A stretch of DNA of 55,054 bases from Streptomyces sp. A1277. Its GTDB lineage: Bacteria > Actinomycetota > Actinomycetes > Streptomycetales > Streptomycetaceae. Below, in pieces: positions 35,601 through 43,242 of this stretch. Positions within the stretch are counted from its first letter, which is position 1, and each line of letters starts with the position of its first letter. The translations under genes were made by a program, and so were the position numbers. Location: assembly GCF_004795015.1 (NCBI RefSeq), contig NZ_SSBI01000056.1, positions 1 to 55,054 of the forward strand, given 5' to 3'. Under the pieces are notes generated by a model. The model saw nothing but the letters and a program-made list of their open reading frames with translations. It had not been told where the DNA came from and did not search any database.

Positions 35601-36952
35601 GCGTGGTCGAGGAGCCGCAGGGCGGTGACGCGCGGGCCGGACGTGTCGACGGCGAGGTAGTAGCCGCCGGAGTGGCGAAGCGCGCCGGGGATGCCGTCGT
35701 CCGAGCGCTCGATGTCGATCCGCGCGCCGTCGCGGTCGTGCCAGCTCTCCAGGGGGAGGTGGAAGACCCCGAAGGTGCCCGAGGGGAGCGGGGCGCCGAA
35801 GGTGCGGACGACTCCGGAGTCGGGGTCGGTGACGGTCATCGCGCCGTCGGGCTTGCCGTCCCATTCGAGCGGCCAGGGCGCGCCCTTGACCGGCAGCACG
35901 GGCACGCCCGGCTCCGGGACCGGGTAGATCAGTCGCATCCCGTCGGCGGCGGCGAACACCACGCCCTCGCCGTCGATCTGGAGGCACTCGTCCAGGGTGG
36001 AGGCCCACGCCGGGCCGAAACACACCCCGCCGCGGTACGAGGACAGATGGGTCCGCTCGACGACCAGCGGGAGCCCGGCCGGGAGCGTCAGGTCCGTCTG
36101 CGTCATCAGCATGGCGCCGGTCGCCACGTCGACCGGCTCCCCCACGCACGGAGTGCTCTTGCACGGTCGGGCCGCGGGCCCGATCTCGACCAGGTCGGGG
36201 CGGAGCGACGGGGGCCGCAGCATCAGCGGCACGCTGTTGGCCCCCGTGAACAGGTTTCCCTCCACGCCGGCCTTCAGGACACCGCTTCCGGCACCGAACA
36301 CCCCGCCGTAGACCATGCCGTCCCGGGCCGCGGCGTTGATCTCGTCCAGGCTGAAGCCGTCCTGCAGACCGGTGGCGATCTTCAGGGGCTGGGCGACCGC
36401 CAGGTCCATGGTCACCGATTCGATGCCACCGAAGGCCGCGGCGACCAGGGTTCCGGCCGCGATCTCGGCAACGGTGGTGGACACGGCGATGCCCATGGTG
36501 ACGCCGAACTCGATCAGCGCCTCGGTGGCCAGAGCGGCGGCCCCCGCGGCGAGACCCGCGGTGAAGAAGGCCAGCGCCACGCCGCCGACGATGACCGCGG
36601 CGTCGATGCCTATCTGCGTCCAGAGTTTGGTGATGGCGTCGTCGACGGCATCGGCGAACTTGTCCAGCGCCTCCGCCATCTTCCGCGCCGACTTCGCCAG
36701 GTCACTGAGCCAGCCCGCGTCGTTGTCCTTGGCGTAGCGCCCCCAGAACACCGTGAACGTCTCGATCGCCTCGCCCTTGTTGTTGGCGATCAGCGAGGAG
36801 GCCGCGTTGTGGACCGGCGTACGGACGTCGTCGACCGCGTCCGCGAATGTCCGCCAGGCACCGGCGGCGCTGCGCAGGGTGCCGGAGTTGGCGTCGGGCC
36901 ACCAAAGACCGAGCTTGAGCAGAAGGTCCTTGGCCTCGTCCTCGACACTCAC
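32636..36952 (-). CDS. T7SS-associated Rhs/YD-repeat polymorphic toxin
   Basis: A 1438-residue modular toxin. Residues 1-130 resemble the T7SS-secreted N-terminal signal (KLGLWWPDANSGTLRSAAGA, WGRYAKDN); 115-170 are hydrophobic (AAVIVGGVALAFFTAGLAA). DUF6531 begins at about 268 (CVGEPVDVATGAMLMTQTDL). RHS/YD repeats fill about 450-1250 (AYDEAGRL, TYDPAGRP). The Rhs core ends with GLNYNHFRYYDPETARYISP and DPLGL (1315-1319). The last 119 residues (1320-1438) are the effector tip, with HRITHVMQHT (His1348, 1352, 1356), HGVFDTGSKGVLETVDEAW and the end VITAFPRSWH. The histidine pattern and ending suggest a BECR-fold RNase, unproven. The GTG start overlaps the WXG-like gene by four bases. The tip is markedly lower in GC than the body. 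Confidence 0.92.
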   Translation of the reverse strand: MSVEDEAKDLLLKLGLWWPDANSGTLRSAAGAWRTFADAVDDVRTPVHNAASSLIANNKGEAIETFTVFWGRYAKDNDAGWLSDLAKSARKMAEALDKFADAVDDAITKLWTQIGIDAAVIVGGVALAFFTAGLAAGAAALATEALIEFGVTMGIAVSTTVAEIAAGTLVAAAFGGIESVTMDLAVAQPLKIATGLQDGFSLDEINAAARDGMVYGGVFGAGSGVLKAGVEGNLFTGANSVPLMLRPPSLRPDLVEIGPAARPCKSTPCVGEPVDVATGAMLMTQTDLTLPAGLPLVVERTHLSSYRGGVCFGPAWASTLDECLQIDGEGVVFAAADGMRLIYPVPEPGVPVLPVKGAPWPLEWDGKPDGAMTVTDPDSGVVRTFGAPLPSGTFGVFHLPLESWHDRDGARIDIERSDDGIPGALRHSGGYYLAVDTSGPRVTALRLLDHAPDVYTKHASREGGTVVMRYGYDAEGNLTDVVNSSGEPLRFTYDSEGRVTSWTDRNGTSFAYVYGADGRVERTEGSDGFLSGSLAYDDAARTTTYTDSLGRRSTHRYNAAGMVVEETDPLGHTTRTEWTDRGDKPLSVTDPLGRTTRYAYDEAGRLTEVTLPDGSGARATYNALGRPTEVVEPGGAVWRHTYDERGNLLTTTDPLGAETQLSYDESGKLSAITDALGHTRTVTSDAAGLPVAVTDELGNTTTARRDTFGRVVEVTDPLGGTTRTGWTTEGKPLWREYADGTREAWSWDGEGNLLTHTGRAGGTTEHTSTHFDVPATRTDPDGTTYAFAYDTELRLTTVTNPQGLTWSYAYDEAGRLVRETDFNGRVLTYAHDASGGMTSRTNGAGETLRLTRDALGRVVEQTADGGGVTTYAYGASGHLARTANADAEVTVERDALGRPLTETVNGRSTTYAYDALGRVTRRTTPSGLVSDWTYDPAGRPTRLGTAAGALTFTYDAAGRETERRIGDTVTPTQDWDAVHRLTGQRLSARVNGADRLLQHRTYAYREDGYLAEIRELTSGTRRFDLDATGRVTGVRAHGWTETYAYDTTGNLTHATAPAHESAGDREFTGTLIRSAGRTAYEHDAQGRLIRRTRKLLNGQRLRWTYAWNAEDRLTEAVTPDGDRWRYAYDPLGRRVSKHRVTEDGSAADRTEFTWDDLRLAERTRPDGRVTTWDYAPGTHSVLTQTDHKPLPTEKGASLLAQLALDASTDFSTRFQAVVTDTLGTPAELVTPDGELTWQRRTTLWGTDFPAATDTTSVDCPIRFPGQYADPETGLNYNHFRYYDPETARYISPDPLGLEPAPNHHAYVPHPGTWADPLGLAGCDLRDLGGGWYRSQEGLGYGPGSAEGHRITHVMQHTRENPAKPAHGVFDTGSKGVLETVDEAWSRRALAVSENKQGARITYIIPMERQVGFNPGENYISITVENGNEVITAFPRSWH

Positions 36953-37311
36953 TTGTCACCCTGGTCGTGGCCGGCCGCCGGCTTCGCCTTCTTGAACATC
37001 CCGGAGATCAGCTCGTCGTTGTCCACGTGCCCGTCCGACATGTCGGCCATCGCCTCGTGAATGCTGATCAGGCCGAGGACGAGAGTGCCGGCCGCTTTCT
37101 CGATGACCGTCTGCTGGGGGCTGTAGGCATCGCCGAACTGCTTGCCCTGCTCGTCGTCGCCCCACGGCTTGCCCAGCCCGTCCAGGGTGGTGACCAGCGT
37201 GGTGAGCGCCTTGCTCAGATTCTTGCCCTGCGTGTGGAAGACCGGCGCCGTCGCCTTGATGTCCGCCGTCTTGATGTCGAGGACCTTGCCACTGTCCTTG
37301 CCGTCGCCCAT
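36949..37311 (-). CDS. WXG100/ESAT-6-like T7SS protein
   Basis: A 120-residue helical hairpin protein. Two helices flank a WGD turn: KNLSKALTTLVTTLDGLGKPWGDDEQGKQFGDAY. The rest is EKAAGTLVLGLISIHEAMADM and a short charged tail. This is the WXG100 plan, though the tail is slightly longer. The ATG at 37311 has GGGGAGA about eight bases upstream. Its stop overlaps the Rhs GTG by four bases (GTGA), so it is translated together with the toxin; partner WXG proteins usually help export the large LXG- or T7SS-type toxins. No T7SS machinery genes (EccC etc.) are in this window, so export must use a system encoded elsewhere. Confidence 0.85.
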   Translation of the reverse strand: MGDGKDSGKVLDIKTADIKATAPVFHTQGKNLSKALTTLVTTLDGLGKPWGDDEQGKQFGDAYSPQQTVIEKAAGTLVLGLISIHEAMADMSDGHVDNDELISGMFKKAKPAAGHDQGDK

Positions 37312-37395
37312 GCGCTGGTCTCCCCCCGGTCACGTGTAGTGCGCAGCCACCCTACCGAGGACATCTCATACGCCTGTTCGGTTACCGCCATCGCC

Positions 37396-38304
37396 TCAGC
37401 CCGCCGCGCCCGCCAGCGCGTCCAGGACCGGTGCGATCAGCGGGTGGGCCTCGGCGCCCCGGCGTACGGCGGCGAAGACGCGGCGGGTGGGGGCGGTCCC
37501 CCGCACCGGGCGGACCACCACGCCGGTCAGGGACATGCCGCGCAGGGCGGTGCGCGGCACCAGGGCGACCCCCGCGTCCGCACCGGCCAGCGCGACCACC
37601 GCGTGGAAGTCGTCCGAGGAGTGTTCGAGGTTCGGTGCGAAACCGGCGTACTCGCAGGCCAGGACCACCACGTCGTGGCAGGGGTTGCCCGGGTACGGAC
37701 CGATCCAGGCGTCCTTGGCCAGGTCGGCGACGGCCACCTGATCCTGGGCGGCCAGCCGGTGCCCCACCGGGAGCACCGCGTCGAACGGCTCCGAGTACAG
37801 GGGGACGCGGGTGAGCCGGCGGTCGTCCTCGCCGGGGGCGCCCCGGTACTCGACGGCGACGGCCACGTCGACCTGCCGGTCCAGGACCATCGGGACGCTG
37901 GCGTCGCCCTCGGCGTCCTGGACCCGGACCTTGATGCCGGGGGCGGTCGTGCTCAGGGCGGCGATGGCGGGGGCGAGGACGAGGCCGATGCCGGTGGCGA
38001 AGGCGGCGACCGTGACCGTACCGGCGTGGCCCGCGCCGTACGCGGCGAGCTCGGCCTCGGCCCGCTCCAGCTGGGCCAGCACCGCGTTGGTGTGGGTGAG
38101 CAGGATCTCGCCGGCGGGCGTGAGGCGGGCGCCGCGCGAGCCGCGTTCCACCAGCCGGTGGCCGGTCTCCTGTTCGAGGGCGGCGAGCTGCTGGGAGACG
38201 GCGGAGGGCGTCAGGTACAGCGCGGCGGCCGCGGCGGTCACCGTGCCGTGGTCCGCCACGGCACGCAGGATTCGCAGCCGCCGTGCATCGATCATGTGCC
38301 CCAT
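37396..38304 (-). CDS. LysR-family regulator near threonine catabolism genes
   Basis: A 302-residue LysR-type regulator. An N-terminal winged helix (RRLRILRAVADHGTVTAAAA with PSAVSQQLAALEQETGHRLV) is followed by the effector domain from about residue 90 (GTVTVAAFATGIGLVLAPAIA). Either ATG 38304 or ATG 38295 (MIDARRL) can start it; both have weak purine-rich sites. It follows kbl on the same strand, 48 bases after the kbl stop, but a strong hairpin lies between, so it is likely to have its own transcription. Control of tdh-kbl is a reasonable guess from position only. Confidence 0.88.
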   Translation of the reverse strand: MGHMIDARRLRILRAVADHGTVTAAAAALYLTPSAVSQQLAALEQETGHRLVERGSRGARLTPAGEILLTHTNAVLAQLERAEAELAAYGAGHAGTVTVAAFATGIGLVLAPAIAALSTTAPGIKVRVQDAEGDASVPMVLDRQVDVAVAVEYRGAPGEDDRRLTRVPLYSEPFDAVLPVGHRLAAQDQVAVADLAKDAWIGPYPGNPCHDVVVLACEYAGFAPNLEHSSDDFHAVVALAGADAGVALVPRTALRGMSLTGVVVRPVRGTAPTRRVFAAVRRGAEAHPLIAPVLDALAGAAG

Positions 38305-38311
38305 TGTCCCA

Positions 38312-38344
38312 GGTCGCGGGGGCGCCCCGACCGCCCCCGCGACC
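38312..38344 (-). terminator. Terminator hairpin downstream of kbl
   Basis: GGTCGCGGGGGC (38312-38323) pairs perfectly with GCCCCCGCGACC (38333-38344), with a nine-base loop. It starts eight bases beyond the kbl stop in the direction of transcription and lies before the LysR gene, so it should end the tdh-kbl transcript. Confidence 0.75.
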
Positions 38345-38352
38345 AGCCGGCC

Positions 38353-39546
38353 CTAGCTCTCCAGCGCGGCCCGCGCCGCGACGAACGCTTCCACGGCGCG
38401 GTTCACGTCGTCCGTGGAGTGGGCCGCGGAGAGCTGGACGCGGATGCGGGCCGCGCCCTGGGGGACGACCGGGTACGAGAACCCGATCACGTACACACCG
38501 CGCTCCAGGAGCAGCTCCGCCATCCGGCCTGCCTTCGCCGCGTCCCCGATCATCACGGGGGCGATGGCGTGGTCGCCGGGCAGGACGTCGAAGCCTTCCT
38601 CGGTCATCCGGGTACGGAAGAGCGCGGTGTTGGCGTTGAGCCGGTCGCGCAGGTCGCCGGCGGACTCCAGCAGGTCGATGACCTTGAGGGAGGCGGCGGC
38701 GATGACCGGGGCGAGCGAGTTGGAGAAGAGGTACGGGCGCGAGCGCTGGCGCAGCAGGGCGACGATCTCGGCGCGAGCCGCCACATAGCCGCCGGACGCG
38801 CCGCCGAGCGCCTTGCCGAGGGTGCCGGTGATGATGTCGACGCGGTCCATCACGCCGTGCAGCTCGGGCGTACCGCGGCCGCCGGCGCCGACGAAGCCGA
38901 CGGCGTGCGAGTCGTCGACCATGACCATGGCGTCGTAGCGCTCGGCGAGGTCGCAGATCTCGCGCAGCGGCGCGACGTACCCGTCCATGGAGAAGACGCC
39001 GTCGGTGACGACGAGGCGGCGCCGGGCCCCGGACGCCTCCTTGAGCCGCTGCTCCAGGTCGGCCATGTCGCGGTTGGCGTAGCGGAAGCGCTTGGCCTTG
39101 GACAGGCGGATGCCGTCGATGATCGAGGCGTGGTTGAGGGCGTCGGAGATGACCGCGTCCTCGGCGCCGAGGATCGTCTCGAACACGCCGCCGTTGGCGT
39201 CGAAGCAGGAGGAGTAGAGGATCGTGTCCTCCTGGCCCAGGAAGGAGGAGAGCCGCTGCTCCAGCTCCTTGTGGACCTCCTGGGTGCCGCAGATGAAGCG
39301 GACGGAGGCCATGCCGTAGCCCCAGCGGTCCAGTGCCTCGTGCGCGGCGGCGATCACGTCGGGGTGGTCGGCGAGGCCCAGGTAGTTGTTGGCGCAGAAG
39401 TTCAGCACCTCGCCGGGGCGGCCCCCCGCGGTGACGGCGACGGTCGCGGACTGCGGGGTGCCGATGACGCGTTCGGGCTTGTGCAGCCCGGCCGCCTCGA
39501 TCTCTTCGAGGGTGGTGCGCAGGTCGTCGCGTACGGAGTCGAACAT
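38353..39546 (-). CDS. kbl: 2-amino-3-ketobutyrate CoA ligase (glycine C-acetyltransferase)
   Basis: A 397-residue PLP enzyme that converts 2-amino-3-oxobutanoate plus CoA into glycine and acetyl-CoA, the second step of threonine degradation. It has the family start MFDSVRDDLRTTLEEIEAAG, the NFCANNYLGLADHP segment, SHAVGFVGAGGRGTPE (with the PLP-facing Asp in MVDDSHA) and the PLP-lysine loop TGTLGKALGGASGGY. Length is standard for this alpha-oxoamine synthase family. It lies 38 bases downstream of tdh, which feeds it, and the pair form an operon. The C-terminal RIRVQLSAAHSTDDVNRAVEAF is typical of kbl rather than ALAS. Confidence 0.95.
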   Translation of the reverse strand: MFDSVRDDLRTTLEEIEAAGLHKPERVIGTPQSATVAVTAGGRPGEVLNFCANNYLGLADHPDVIAAAHEALDRWGYGMASVRFICGTQEVHKELEQRLSSFLGQEDTILYSSCFDANGGVFETILGAEDAVISDALNHASIIDGIRLSKAKRFRYANRDMADLEQRLKEASGARRRLVVTDGVFSMDGYVAPLREICDLAERYDAMVMVDDSHAVGFVGAGGRGTPELHGVMDRVDIITGTLGKALGGASGGYVAARAEIVALLRQRSRPYLFSNSLAPVIAAASLKVIDLLESAGDLRDRLNANTALFRTRMTEEGFDVLPGDHAIAPVMIGDAAKAGRMAELLLERGVYVIGFSYPVVPQGAARIRVQLSAAHSTDDVNRAVEAFVAARAALES

Positions 39547-39584
39547 GCCGGGTTCCTTAGGGGTCGGGACTGGTACGGACAGGC

Positions 39585-40613
39585 TCAGGCGGTCCAGTCG
39601 AGGATGACCTTGCCGCCGCGTCCGCTCGCCGCGTCGTCGAAGGCCGCCTCGAAGTCGCGGTAGCCGTACCGGCCGGTGATCACGGGGGCGAGGTCGAGGC
39701 CGCCCTCCAGCAGGACGGACATGGCGTACCAGGTCTCGTACATCTCGCGGCCGTAGATGCCCTTGACGGTGATCATGGAGGTGACGATCCGGGCCCAGTC
39801 GACGGCGAACTCCTCGGCGGGCAGTCCGAGCATGGCGATCCGGCCGCCGTGGGTCATGTTCGCGATCATGTCGCGCATCGCCTCGGGGCGGCCGGACATC
39901 TCCAGGCCGATGTCGAAGCCCTCGCGCAGGCCCAGCTCGCGCTGGCCGTCGGCGATGGTCTGCTCGCCGACGTTGAGCGCCAGGCTGACGCCGACCTTGC
40001 GGGCCAGGTCGAGGCGGGCCTCGCTGACGTCGGTGATCATGATGTTGCGGGCGCCGGCGTGCCGGGCGACGGCGGCGGCCATGATGCCGATCGGGCCCGC
40101 GCCGGTGATCAGGACGTCCTCACCGACCAGCGGGAAGGACAGCGCGGTGTGCACGGCGTTGCCGAACGGGTCGAAGATCGCGGCGATGTCGAGGTCGACG
40201 GGGACCCGGTGCACCCACACGTTGGACGCGGGCAGGGCGACGTACTCGGCGAAGGCGCCGTCGCGGCCGACGCCGAGGCCGAGCGTGGAGCGGCAGAGGT
40301 GGCGGCGTCCGGCCAGGCAGTTGCGGCACTTGCCGCAGACGAGGTGGCCCTCGCCGCTGACCAGGTCGCCCACGGAGACGTCCACGACGTCCGCGCCGAT
40401 CGCGGCGACCTCGCCGACGAACTCGTGGCCGAGGACGAGCGGGGTGCTGACGGCCTGCTGGGCCCAGCCGTCGTAGTTGCGGATGTGCAGGTCGGTCCCG
40501 CAGATGCCGGTGCGCAGGACCTTGATCAGGACGTCCGATGGGCCGGTCTCGGGCTCGGGTACGTCCATCAGCCAGAGCCCGGGCTCGGCCTTCTGCTTCA
40601 CGAGTGCCTTCAC
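39585..40613 (-). CDS. tdh: L-threonine 3-dehydrogenase
   Basis: A 342-residue zinc-dependent dehydrogenase that oxidises L-threonine to 2-amino-3-oxobutanoate with NAD+. The GTG at 40613 (VKALVKQKAEPGLWLMDVPE) has AGGGAG eight bases upstream. The catalytic zinc site is Cys38 (GICGTDLH) with His63 and Glu64 (LGHEFVGEV); the structural zinc site is CGKCRNCLAGRRHLC. The nucleotide fold carries ITGAGPIGIMAA. The GREMYETWYAMS segment is a Tdh hallmark. It is the first gene of the tdh-kbl operon. The intergenic sequence before it (40614 onward) has no obvious operator. Confidence 0.95.
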   Translation of the reverse strand: MKALVKQKAEPGLWLMDVPEPETGPSDVLIKVLRTGICGTDLHIRNYDGWAQQAVSTPLVLGHEFVGEVAAIGADVVDVSVGDLVSGEGHLVCGKCRNCLAGRRHLCRSTLGLGVGRDGAFAEYVALPASNVWVHRVPVDLDIAAIFDPFGNAVHTALSFPLVGEDVLITGAGPIGIMAAAVARHAGARNIMITDVSEARLDLARKVGVSLALNVGEQTIADGQRELGLREGFDIGLEMSGRPEAMRDMIANMTHGGRIAMLGLPAEEFAVDWARIVTSMITVKGIYGREMYETWYAMSVLLEGGLDLAPVITGRYGYRDFEAAFDDAASGRGGKVILDWTA

Positions 40614-41148
40614 GGCTGCGGCTCCCTGTACCTGGTGCGGCGTTGATCTCCCCGGGCCGGGGGCGCGCCTGAGGAAGCCTGCGGCCCGGGGAAGGATGAG
40701 AGGGACGGCATGGCAGCGCGCTCGCACCGGCTGCCGCGCACCATCCTCCGCCGTCACGGAGAAATCTGCCGTACCCCGCGCCCCAGGTCCATCGAGGTTT
40801 TCTTAAACGGTGCCGCAGCTCCGCTTCACGCCGGGTCGTACGGGCGGGAGCGGCCCCTGCTCCGTTCGGCGGACCGGCGGCGGACTCACACCGCTGTGTA
40901 GAGCCCGAGGAAGCGGGCCCGTCCCCCGTCGACCCGGTGGAGGAAGATGCCCGACTGGGGCCGCACCACGTGCGTGTCGTAGAAGGACGGGCGCCGGGTG
41001 ATGCCCTGGTAGGCGGTGCTCAGGATTCTCCAGGTCGGTGCTCGCGGCGCGCGCCCCCGAGTGAGCGCGGGCCGTCCGGGGGCGGGGGACGCCAAAAGTG
41101 TTGCGCCATCAAGACGTTGAGGCGGACGCCCACTAAGGATTGACATGG
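40614..41148. other. Intergenic stretch upstream of tdh, mostly without recognised genes
   Basis: Between tdh (leftward) and the secreted protein gene (rightward) lie 622 bases. The part at 40886-41032 looks like a gene remnant. The part around 40700-40870 is high-GC sequence with open frames but no coding character that I can trust. No RNA element was recognised. Confidence 0.4.
40886..41032 (-). pseudogene. C-terminal gene remnant of unknown family
   Basis: From about 41032 down to the stop at 40886, one minus-strand frame (WRILSTAYQGITRRPSFYD through FLGLYTAV) has nearly all G or C in the third codon position, as real Streptomyces coding sequence does. Upstream of 41032 this pattern breaks and the sequence reads like non-coding DNA, and there is no suitable start. 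I read it as the surviving 3' end of a deleted gene. The family is not recognised. Confidence 0.35.
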
Positions 41149-41164
41149 ACAGGTCTTGACCACT
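41149..41164. promoter_or_regulatory. Candidate DasR-responsive element (dre)
   Basis: ACAGGTCTTGACCACT matches the palindromic DasR consensus ACTGGTCTAGACCACT at 14 of 16 positions. DasR is the GntR-family N-acetylglucosamine regulator in Streptomyces. The site overlaps the -35 element of the promoter upstream of the secreted protein, where repression would be expected. Confidence 0.6.
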
Positions 41165-41185
41165 GATACCGCGGCTCCCTAATGT
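41156..41185 (+). promoter_or_regulatory. Promoter of the secreted beta-helix gene
   Basis: TTGACC (41156-41161) and TAATGT (41180-41185) are separated by 18 bases, fitting a vegetative sigma promoter. The predicted start of transcription is near 41192, about 45 bases before the ATG. The -35 is shared with the candidate dre. Another TTGACA at 41140 is a less well-spaced alternative. Confidence 0.6.
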
Positions 41186-41235
41186 GAGCCGGCATCAGAC
41201 GTCTGCTGTCCGTTTTCAGACTATGGAGTTGTTCC

Positions 41236-43224
41236 ATGCCCGGAAGACGAACCCTGCTCCTCTCGGCCCTGTCGCTACCGCTGGCATCCCTTCTGGCCGC
41301 GACCCCCACCACGGCGGCCCAGGCCGCCCCATCGGCCCCGCAGTCCTTCTACGTCGACTGCGGGGCCGCCGCCGCAGGGGACGGCACCTCGGCCTCGCCG
41401 TGGAACGCGCTGGCGCCGGTGAACGCGCACACCTTCCGGCCGGGCGAGAGGATCCTGCTCAAGCGCGGCTCCACCTGCACCGGCCAGCAGCTCTTCCCGA
41501 AGGGCTCGGGCGCGGCCGGGTCGCCGATCGTGGTCGACGCCTACGGCACGGGCGCCAAGCCCGCGCTGGCCGGCGCCGGCCAGGTCACCGATGTCGTGCG
41601 GCTCGCGGACCAGCAGTACTGGGAGATCCGCAACCTGGACATCTCCAACCAGGGCGCGGCGGCCGCCACCCGGCGCGGCGTCCACGTCACCCGTACGGAC
41701 TCGGGCACCGGCACCTACTACCGGATCGCCGGCCTGGACGTCCACGACGTCAACGGGAACCAGACCAAGAAGGACGACGACGCCAGCGCCGGCATCTTCT
41801 TCGAGGTCCTGGGCAACACCACGCCCACCGCATTCGACGACGTCGCGATCACGGACAACACCGTGCGGACCGTCGACCGCTACGGCATCCACTTCTGGAC
41901 CCGGTGGATGCAGCGCCCCGAGCTGAACAACCCCAACTGCGGCGCCACCTGCGGGGCGTGGAACCCGCAGACCCGGGTCGTCATCCGGGGCAACACCGTC
42001 TCGGACATCGGCGGCGACGCGATCGTGCCGCACCACACCGAGGGCGCGCTGGTCGAGTACAACAAGGTCGACGGCTTCCGCGAGCGCGAGCCCGCGCACT
42101 GCGCGGCCGGTGTCTGGGGCTGGAACACGCAGGACGCGGTGTACCAGTTCAACGAGGTGAGCGGCGGAAAGAGCGACTGCGACGGGCAGGGGCTCGACCT
42201 CGACGAGGCCAATATCCACACGGTCTACCAGTACAACTACAGCCACGACAACGAGGGTGGCTTCATCCTCCTGTGCAACGGCTCGGGCTCGACCACCGAC
42301 GGCAACATCGTCCGCTACAACATCAGCCAGAACGACGGCGGCCAGCTCTTCGACATGGTCTGCGCGAAGACGACCGGCACGCAGATCTACAACAACACCT
42401 TCTACCTCGCCGATCCGGTCCAGATCATCAACAACGCCAACGGCTCGGCGGCGGCGAACGCCACGTTCACCAACAACGTCTTCCACGTGGCGACGACCGG
42501 GGCGAGCTACGTGAACGCCGTCGGCCTCGGCTTCGACTCGAACGTCTTCCACGGCACCCACCCGGCCGGTGAGCCGGCCGACGCCCACAAGGTGACCGCC
42601 GACCCGAAGCTGACGGCCCCCGGCACCGCGACCTCGCGCACCGACGCCGACGGCTACCGCCTCCGGGCGGGCTCCTCCGCCCTCGCCAACGGGGCCGTCG
42701 TCCCGGGCGCGGGCGGGCGCGACTACTTCGGCAACCCGGTCACCGCGGGCTGCGTGCCCGACCGGGGCGCCCACCAGTCGTCCACGGCCTGCGTGACGCC
42801 CACGGGGCCGGCGACCGGGGTCAACCGGATCTCCGCGGGCAGCCAGGCGATCGACGTACCGGCGCACTCCACGGCCCAGGGCACCCAGCTGGTCGGCTGG
42901 CTCTGGAACGGGGGCGACAACCAGAAGTGGAACGTGACGGCCGGCACCGACGGCACGTACACGCTGAAGAACGTGCACAGCGGCCTGTGCGCCGACGTCG
43001 ACGCCAACTCCACGCGGGCCGGCGCCGCGATCATCCAGTGGCCGTGCACCGGCGCGGACAACCAGCGCTGGACCGCCATCCCGGCGGCCGGCGGCTACCG
43101 GCTGGCGAGCAAACGCAGCGGGCTGCTGCTCACGGCGGCCTCCACCGCCGACGGGGCCCCGCTCACCCAGCAGCCGGCCTCCGCGGCCGCGATCCAGACG
43201 TGGGCCTTCACCCGGCAGTCCTGA
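41236..43224 (+). CDS. Secreted beta-helix protein with C-terminal ricin-type lectin domain
   Basis: A 662-residue exported protein. The ATG at 41236 has GGAG eight bases upstream. Residues 1 to about 30 form a signal peptide (GRRTLLLSALSLPLASLLAA, cleavage near AQA). Residues 30-500 form a right-handed parallel beta-helix with repeated short strands and Asn ladders (EYNKVDGF, VYQYNYSH, NIVRYNIS, QIYNNTFY), as in polysaccharide lyases and family 28-like hydrolases. A ricin-B/RICIN domain follows from about 530, with Q-x-W repeats NQKW, NQRW and IQTW that bind sugars. It is probably a carbohydrate-active enzyme, possibly a lyase; catalytic residues are not assigned. A DasR-like operator at its promoter links it with amino-sugar or polymer use. 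Confidence 0.85.
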   Translation: MPGRRTLLLSALSLPLASLLAATPTTAAQAAPSAPQSFYVDCGAAAAGDGTSASPWNALAPVNAHTFRPGERILLKRGSTCTGQQLFPKGSGAAGSPIVVDAYGTGAKPALAGAGQVTDVVRLADQQYWEIRNLDISNQGAAAATRRGVHVTRTDSGTGTYYRIAGLDVHDVNGNQTKKDDDASAGIFFEVLGNTTPTAFDDVAITDNTVRTVDRYGIHFWTRWMQRPELNNPNCGATCGAWNPQTRVVIRGNTVSDIGGDAIVPHHTEGALVEYNKVDGFREREPAHCAAGVWGWNTQDAVYQFNEVSGGKSDCDGQGLDLDEANIHTVYQYNYSHDNEGGFILLCNGSGSTTDGNIVRYNISQNDGGQLFDMVCAKTTGTQIYNNTFYLADPVQIINNANGSAAANATFTNNVFHVATTGASYVNAVGLGFDSNVFHGTHPAGEPADAHKVTADPKLTAPGTATSRTDADGYRLRAGSSALANGAVVPGAGGRDYFGNPVTAGCVPDRGAHQSSTACVTPTGPATGVNRISAGSQAIDVPAHSTAQGTQLVGWLWNGGDNQKWNVTAGTDGTYTLKNVHSGLCADVDANSTRAGAAIIQWPCTGADNQRWTAIPAAGGYRLASKRSGLLLTAASTADGAPLTQQPASAAAIQTWAFTRQS

Positions 43225-43242
43225 CCCGGGCGCTCCCCCGGC

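Noticed and set aside
33026..37060. Very long open frame on the plus strand opposite the Rhs gene (over 1300 codons)
   Set aside because: It is the antisense shadow of a highly GC-biased gene; its composition is that of non-coding frames (rich in Gly, Arg, Val, Ala), and no domain can be recognised, while the minus strand has clear Rhs motifs.
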